DNA of 64,000 nt from Nonomuraea guangzhouensis (lineage in GTDB: Bacteria > Actinomycetota > Actinomycetes > Streptosporangiales > Streptosporangiaceae): assembly GCF_019396345.1 (NCBI RefSeq), contig NZ_JAHKRM010000014.1, forward strand, positions 124,001-188,000. The letters are read 5' to 3'. Within the stretch, counting starts at the first letter, position 1; every line of letters starts with the position of its first letter. The position numbers were made by a program, and so were the translations under genes. Positions 60,671-64,000 of this stretch are shown piece by piece. Under the pieces are notes generated by a model. The model searched no databases, had not been told where the DNA came from, and saw only the letters and a program-made list of their open reading frames with translations.

Positions 60671-61681
60671 CTAGCTTGAGTGGGCGAGCAACGCCAAGCC
60701 ACGGAGGAGGATGGTGGTCTGCGGCCCACGCGCCGGGTGCAGCGTCTCGGGGGCAGAGTCCAATAGAGCGAAGGCAGCAGGGTCGTCCCCGAGGGCGCCA
60801 ATCAGGCTCCAGTCGTTGCCATCGGCGCGCACCAACTCCGGTGCGGCGTCGGTGGCCGGATAAGCGCGGACCCGGCCGAAAGGAGGCGGGTCATCCAGGT
60901 AGGTGCGGGCAGCATCCAGCGCGGCGTCCATGCCCGCCAACTCGGGGAGCGGCTCGCCGGTGAAGGTCACCTGGTCCAAGGGAAAACGGGCCCGCCAGTC
61001 GGTCCAGTGAGTGCGGATGTCATGGGCCATTCGCCGTCGCCGTGCGGCCGTCCAGGGCGGCCGCAGGCATGGCCGGGCGCGTCGTCGGTGATTGATCCAG
61101 AATTCGCGCCAGGCGGCCTGCAGCGGCATCGGGGGCAGCTCATCTCCATAGCGTTGGAGCAGCTGCTGGTAGGACGCTGGCTCGCTCGCCTGGATGAGCT
61201 CGTGGCACGCCTGGCAGGTTGTCCAGTCCATCACGCCAACCACGTCGGTGCCGAGCACGTCCGGAGGGCCGATGTCTAGCAGGGGCTTGCCCAGGCGGAC
61301 ACGCACGTCAGCTCCCTCGTACACCCATGCAGGCTCTGGGTCGCGGCAGAACTGGCAGCGCGGGTCTCCACCCAGCTCGACGGGCCAGCCGAGCCTGAGC
61401 CCCACTACGCCCGGGCTGGTGAGAACGCTCATGATGGCGACCCGGTTGGCGGCGAACCAGGCGTGGTCGCCAGGCCGTAGGTCGGGCTTGGTCTCGCGCA
61501 GCGGCGCGGTGTCGGCACTGACCAGTATCGCGCGCGTGTTCAGCTCGTCGATGAGGTAGACGGCGTACCCGCCGGGCTCCGGTTCCAGTTCGAGGGCTCG
61601 GCATGCGTCAGCGTAGCTGCCGCCCAGTTCCTCCGGAATATGGTCAGGGGCGATCAGAACCACCGGATGCTCCTCGCGCAT
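60671..61681 (-). CDS. Hypothetical protein with CxxC motifs
   Basis: 336 aa. Two Cys pairs (CQFC near 114 and CQAC near 157) may bind zinc. The N-terminal part (VVLIAPDHIPEELGGSYADA and GGYAVYLIDELNTRAILVSA) and the Arg-rich linker (WINHRRRARPCLRPPWTAAR) are soluble. I do not recognise the family. No signal peptide or membrane helix is present. It has no close operon partner, and the 216-bp stretch to the HNH gene is empty. Confidence 0.6.
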   Translation of the reverse strand: MREEHPVVLIAPDHIPEELGGSYADACRALELEPEPGGYAVYLIDELNTRAILVSADTAPLRETKPDLRPGDHAWFAANRVAIMSVLTSPGVVGLRLGWPVELGGDPRCQFCRDPEPAWVYEGADVRVRLGKPLLDIGPPDVLGTDVVGVMDWTTCQACHELIQASEPASYQQLLQRYGDELPPMPLQAAWREFWINHRRRARPCLRPPWTAARRRRMAHDIRTHWTDWRARFPLDQVTFTGEPLPELAGMDAALDAARTYLDDPPPFGRVRAYPATDAAPELVRADGNDWSLIGALGDDPAAFALLDSAPETLHPARGPQTTILLRGLALLAHSS

Positions 61682-61806
61682 ACCTCTAATGGTTGACCGG
61701 ATTGGCTGTTGTCCGCCAGAGCTCCTCTTTGTTCTGTAGAGTCACATCCGTGCGGCGACCTATTCGGAGGGTCACAAGGCCGCCAGTCCTATTAGGAGGG
61801 ACATCG

Positions 61807-62142
61807 ATGGCACTCAGCCGTCTTGCCCGCGAATTCGCGGCAGAGATCGACAACCACGACTGGAACGACGCCCCGTATCGCCTCGACCGAGCAGGTCACA
61901 AGAGGGAGCACGACGGAGCCGGCAAGCAGAGCGTGCGGGTGCTCGACCTCCAGGAAACGCGCTTCGTGAAGACCAACGTCATGTGGGTGGTCGCGCAGGT
62001 TCTGGGGCACGCGGACCCGAACTTCGACATAAAGGACTTCGCTGACGCCTGCGGAGTCGCAGGTATGACCGAGGGAACGCTTCGGTACGGGACGCGTCGG
62101 GATGCAGAAGGCAAGTACACGGCCCCCGGCGGCATCGGCTAG
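61807..62142 (+). CDS. Hypothetical protein, 111 aa
   Basis: ATG at 61807 has AGGAGGG at ideal spacing, which decides the start over a longer frame from 61693. The protein is hydrophilic (LAREFAAEIDNHDWNDAPYR, KREHDGAGKQSVRVLDLQET) with FADACGVAGMTEGTLRYGTR near the end. I recall similar small proteins in actinobacterial accessory regions, but cannot name a family or role. Confidence 0.65.
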   Translation: MALSRLAREFAAEIDNHDWNDAPYRLDRAGHKREHDGAGKQSVRVLDLQETRFVKTNVMWVVAQVLGHADPNFDIKDFADACGVAGMTEGTLRYGTRRDAEGKYTAPGGIG

Positions 62143-62315
62143 TCGCAGCCAGCAGCCCCGCTCTGCTACGACGGGGGCGGGGCTCCTTCGTATGTTCCAC
62201 AGAGACGAGCATCTTTGTGAGCGCCCGCTTCTCGCTCCGCCTCTGCAGCGGGTCGAGAAAACACGGGGTCGAATAGGGCCTACACGGTCTGAGATCAAGT
62301 CGCTACGGTCCCGAC

Positions 62316-62810
62316 ATGACCATCGACTGGGGAGATGCCCCCGCCTGGGTTGCGATTGTCTTGTCGTTCCTCTTCTCTCTCGCGGCGTTCATCATCTCGC
62401 TGCTGGGCCTGAAATGGCAGAAGAACGGCGCGCTGGCAGCCATGCGGTCGGCGAACGCCGACGAACGAGCGAAAGCGCTTGCCGAACTTGCGCTTCGTCT
62501 CCAGCTCGAATCCGCACCGCGATCTCAGGTGGAGCGCGAGCAGGAGCGGCACGTCTTGTGGGAGCTCGAACGCCGCAAGGATCGGTTCCTCCTGCGAAAC
62601 ACAGGCACCGCCATTGCTACCGGCGTCACGGTCAGCGGCAAAGGCGTAGAACAGGTGGCCACGCAGCTGCCAGAGGACGCCGCCGTGAGGCCGGGTGAGT
62701 CGGTGAGCTTCATGATGGCGGGAAGCCTCGCCCATGCTGTTCCCGATCAAATCAAGGTTTCTTGGGACGGGCATCCTGAGCCGGTGATGTTGCCGGTGCC
62801 GCCGCGTTGA
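62316..62810 (+). CDS. Small membrane-anchored protein, unknown function
   Basis: 164 aa. A membrane helix is near 9-33 (WVAIVLSFLFSLAAFIISLL). A charged helical stretch follows (RSANADERAKALAELALRLQ, VEREQERHVLWELERRKDRF), then a beta-type domain (LLRNTGTAIATGVTVSGKGV, VRPGESVSFMMAGS). The layout is like the 58878 protein: helix, coiled coil, beta domain. The two may be related in role. The ATG has no strong ribosome site. Confidence 0.6.
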   Translation: MTIDWGDAPAWVAIVLSFLFSLAAFIISLLGLKWQKNGALAAMRSANADERAKALAELALRLQLESAPRSQVEREQERHVLWELERRKDRFLLRNTGTAIATGVTVSGKGVEQVATQLPEDAAVRPGESVSFMMAGSLAHAVPDQIKVSWDGHPEPVMLPVPPR

Positions 62811-62906
62811 TCAGGCCGCCTCTCGGAGGGGGGCTCACGTGTAACTCCAAACGACCCCGTACGGCGATAATACTTGTGCTCCGGCTCAGGCCCGGATCAG
62901 ATGACA

Positions 62907-63368
62907 TCAGGGGAGTTGCGCGGCCCCCTTCGTGTTGACCTCGTGGCGAGTGGCTTCGCGGGCGGCGGCACGAAGCTCGTGTACAACGGCGATGGCACTG
63001 TGAGTGTCGTTCCACGAGCTGAGCGTCTCGTCGCTCGTCTCCTCAAGGTCGAAGCCAAGAAAGTCGAGGAGGGTATCAACCGCTACAGCGGCAGTTGCAA
63101 GCTCTCGCTTCCAGAGATCAGCGTTGTCCCAGGCATACGCTTCGGCTCCGACCGCGATGGCGATGGCACCAAGCGTGCAGATGGGTGCGTTCTGCACCTT
63201 CAGGCCGTGTTGTCGTCCGTCGTAGGCGCCATGAGCGAGCCCATTGCGTTCGATCAGGTCCGCGGCTTGGGCGAGGATGGCTGCAGGGCTGAGCGTTAAT
63301 CGGCCGGGCGGTGCGCCACCGGTGACAGGCTCGTTTTTGGCTGAGTACGTCTCATGGGGGACGCCCAT
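62907..63368 (-). CDS. DUF6197-family protein
   Basis: 153 aa. The family pattern is visible: AAILAQAADLIERNGLAHGA, APICTLGAIAIAVG and a C-terminal SSWNDTHSAIAVVHELRAAA. The function is unknown. Members are common in actinobacterial mobile regions. The ATG at 63368 has GGGAGG upstream and shares bases with the stop of the gene before it (TGATG). It is the last of a three-gene set. Confidence 0.75.
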   Translation of the reverse strand: MGVPHETYSAKNEPVTGGAPPGRLTLSPAAILAQAADLIERNGLAHGAYDGRQHGLKVQNAPICTLGAIAIAVGAEAYAWDNADLWKRELATAAVAVDTLLDFLGFDLEETSDETLSSWNDTHSAIAVVHELRAAAREATRHEVNTKGAAQLP

Positions 63369-63766
63369 CAATCCTCCCTTCCATCCGTCAGATGTAGGCC
63401 AGCGGTGGCGTTGAAGGCGCGCTCCAGTCGGGCGGCGAGCGTGCGGGCTGCCGCGCGAGCGGCTTTCAGCTCTGACAGAGCTCTGTCAACTCGCTCGACG
63501 GGATTGCCACGGTCATCGCCCAATTGCGTGGATGCCTGCATGCGACGTAGCGCCTCGCCGAGCTGTCGTAGTAGCTGGTCGAGCCCGGCCGTGGCGCGGC
63601 TAATAGCGCCGAGTACGTCGTTGACGGTGGATGGGTGGGTGACGCCAGCGTGAAAGAGCGTGGCGTGGTTGAGCACACGGACTGCCTCCGAAGAGGCGGC
63701 GGCGACCTGGCAGGTGTAGTCGTCGTTGTGGGGGCCGTCGGGGGATAGACGGAGAGTGTCAGCCAT
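63368..63766 (-). CDS. Hypothetical helical protein, 132 aa
   Basis: Start at the ATG at 63766, chosen because it shares bases with the stop of the upstream gene (TGATG), just as its own stop does with the next start. A TTG at 63832 is in frame. The protein is all-helical: EAVRVLNHATLFHAG, VNDVLGAISRATAGLDQLLR and LSELKAARAAARTLAARLER. I recognise this type from actinobacterial accessory regions but know no function. Confidence 0.65.
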   Translation of the reverse strand: MADTLRLSPDGPHNDDYTCQVAAASSEAVRVLNHATLFHAGVTHPSTVNDVLGAISRATAGLDQLLRQLGEALRRMQASTQLGDDRGNPVERVDRALSELKAARAAARTLAARLERAFNATAGLHLTDGRED

Positions 63767-63981
63767 CAGCCTTGACTCCGATCGTGCAAGCTTGTCAAGT
63801 TGCTTCGGGCTGGAGTCAGTCGCCTTGCCCAAGCGGTCGCCTGGAGCAGCGCGACCGGCCTCAGAGCGGTGGCGAGAGTCAGTCGAACGACCTCTGTCGA
63901 TAGAGAGTGGAGCAACCGATATAAGTGTCGTTGTGGCACCCAGAAGGTGTGAACATCGTCGATGGGTGGCATGCTGAACAT
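63766..63981 (-). CDS. Small hypothetical protein, 71 aa
   Basis: ATG at 63981 is preceded by AAAGGAGG, a near-perfect ribosome site. An in-frame GTG lies two codons earlier. The peptide has VHTFWVPQRHLYRLLHSL and STEVVRLTLATALRPV, with many basic residues. Its stop overlaps the next start (TGATG). It is the first gene of a coupled three-gene cassette that may start near the right edge. Confidence 0.6.
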   Translation of the reverse strand: MFSMPPIDDVHTFWVPQRHLYRLLHSLSTEVVRLTLATALRPVALLQATAWARRLTPARSNLTSLHDRSQG

Positions 63982-64000
63982 GGCCACCTCCTTTCGCGTG

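Noticed and set aside
1..64000. CRISPR arrays or other regular short repeats
   Set aside because: No series of evenly spaced repeats was seen. The repeats found are single pairs.

Overview
The window is high-GC DNA with long genes, GTG/TTG starts, AGGAGG-type ribosome sites and a family mix (SARP regulator, Tat exports, I36-domain exoproteins, secreted alginate lyases, DUF6197) that point to a filamentous actinobacterium. A Nonomuraea- or Streptosporangium-like member of the Streptosporangiales is my best guess. This is inferred from gene content only.

Layout. (1) 1-144 is the tail of a GH2 glycosidase, ended by a hairpin. (2) 242-10935 is a compact aromatic polyketide locus. A leftward operon encodes an FAD hydroxylase, a phytanoyl-CoA-type dioxygenase, two KASIII-like acyltransferases and an iterative type I PKS (KS-AT-DH-ACP, orsellinate-synthase type). 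A divergent pair encodes a P450 and an aldo/keto reductase. The likely logic is that the PKS builds an orsellinate-like ring from malonyl-CoA, the KASIII-like enzymes take the acyl group off the ACP and pass it to an acceptor, and the oxidoreductases tailor it. (3) 10951-19653 is ordinary chromosome: an orphan histidine kinase, a secreted esterase plus beta-propeller pair, an OmpR-type two-component system, an MBL hydrolase with its divergent HxlR regulator, and a BAAT-type hydrolase. (4) 20179-27513 is a Kdp potassium-ATPase operon (small membrane ORF, F, A, B, C, D) without kdpE. (5) 27646-39569 holds a DUF1048/ABC exporter operon, a decay zone with P450, SMP-30 and LysR remains, a transmembrane XRE-NBR1 protein, three secreted peptidoglycan-active enzymes, a Tat-exported beta-helix protein and a propeller/TPR protein.

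(6) 39677-58554 is bounded by two direct copies, about 40 bp with two mismatches, of the 3' part of a tRNA-Lys gene. A decayed tyrosine integrase lies just inside the right copy. The interval is an accessory island: a beta-helix/CBM exoprotein, a metalloprotease-STAND-TPR fusion with a small partner, two alginate-lyase-family genes, a three-gene two-component system, a truncated SARP, a phospholipase A2 and remnants of at least three IS families. (7) 58878 to the end is a further accessory stretch of small, mostly unrecognised proteins. It includes an HNH-like protein and a three-gene cassette joined by TGATG overlaps.

Most functional calls rest on motifs read by eye. No database search was possible.
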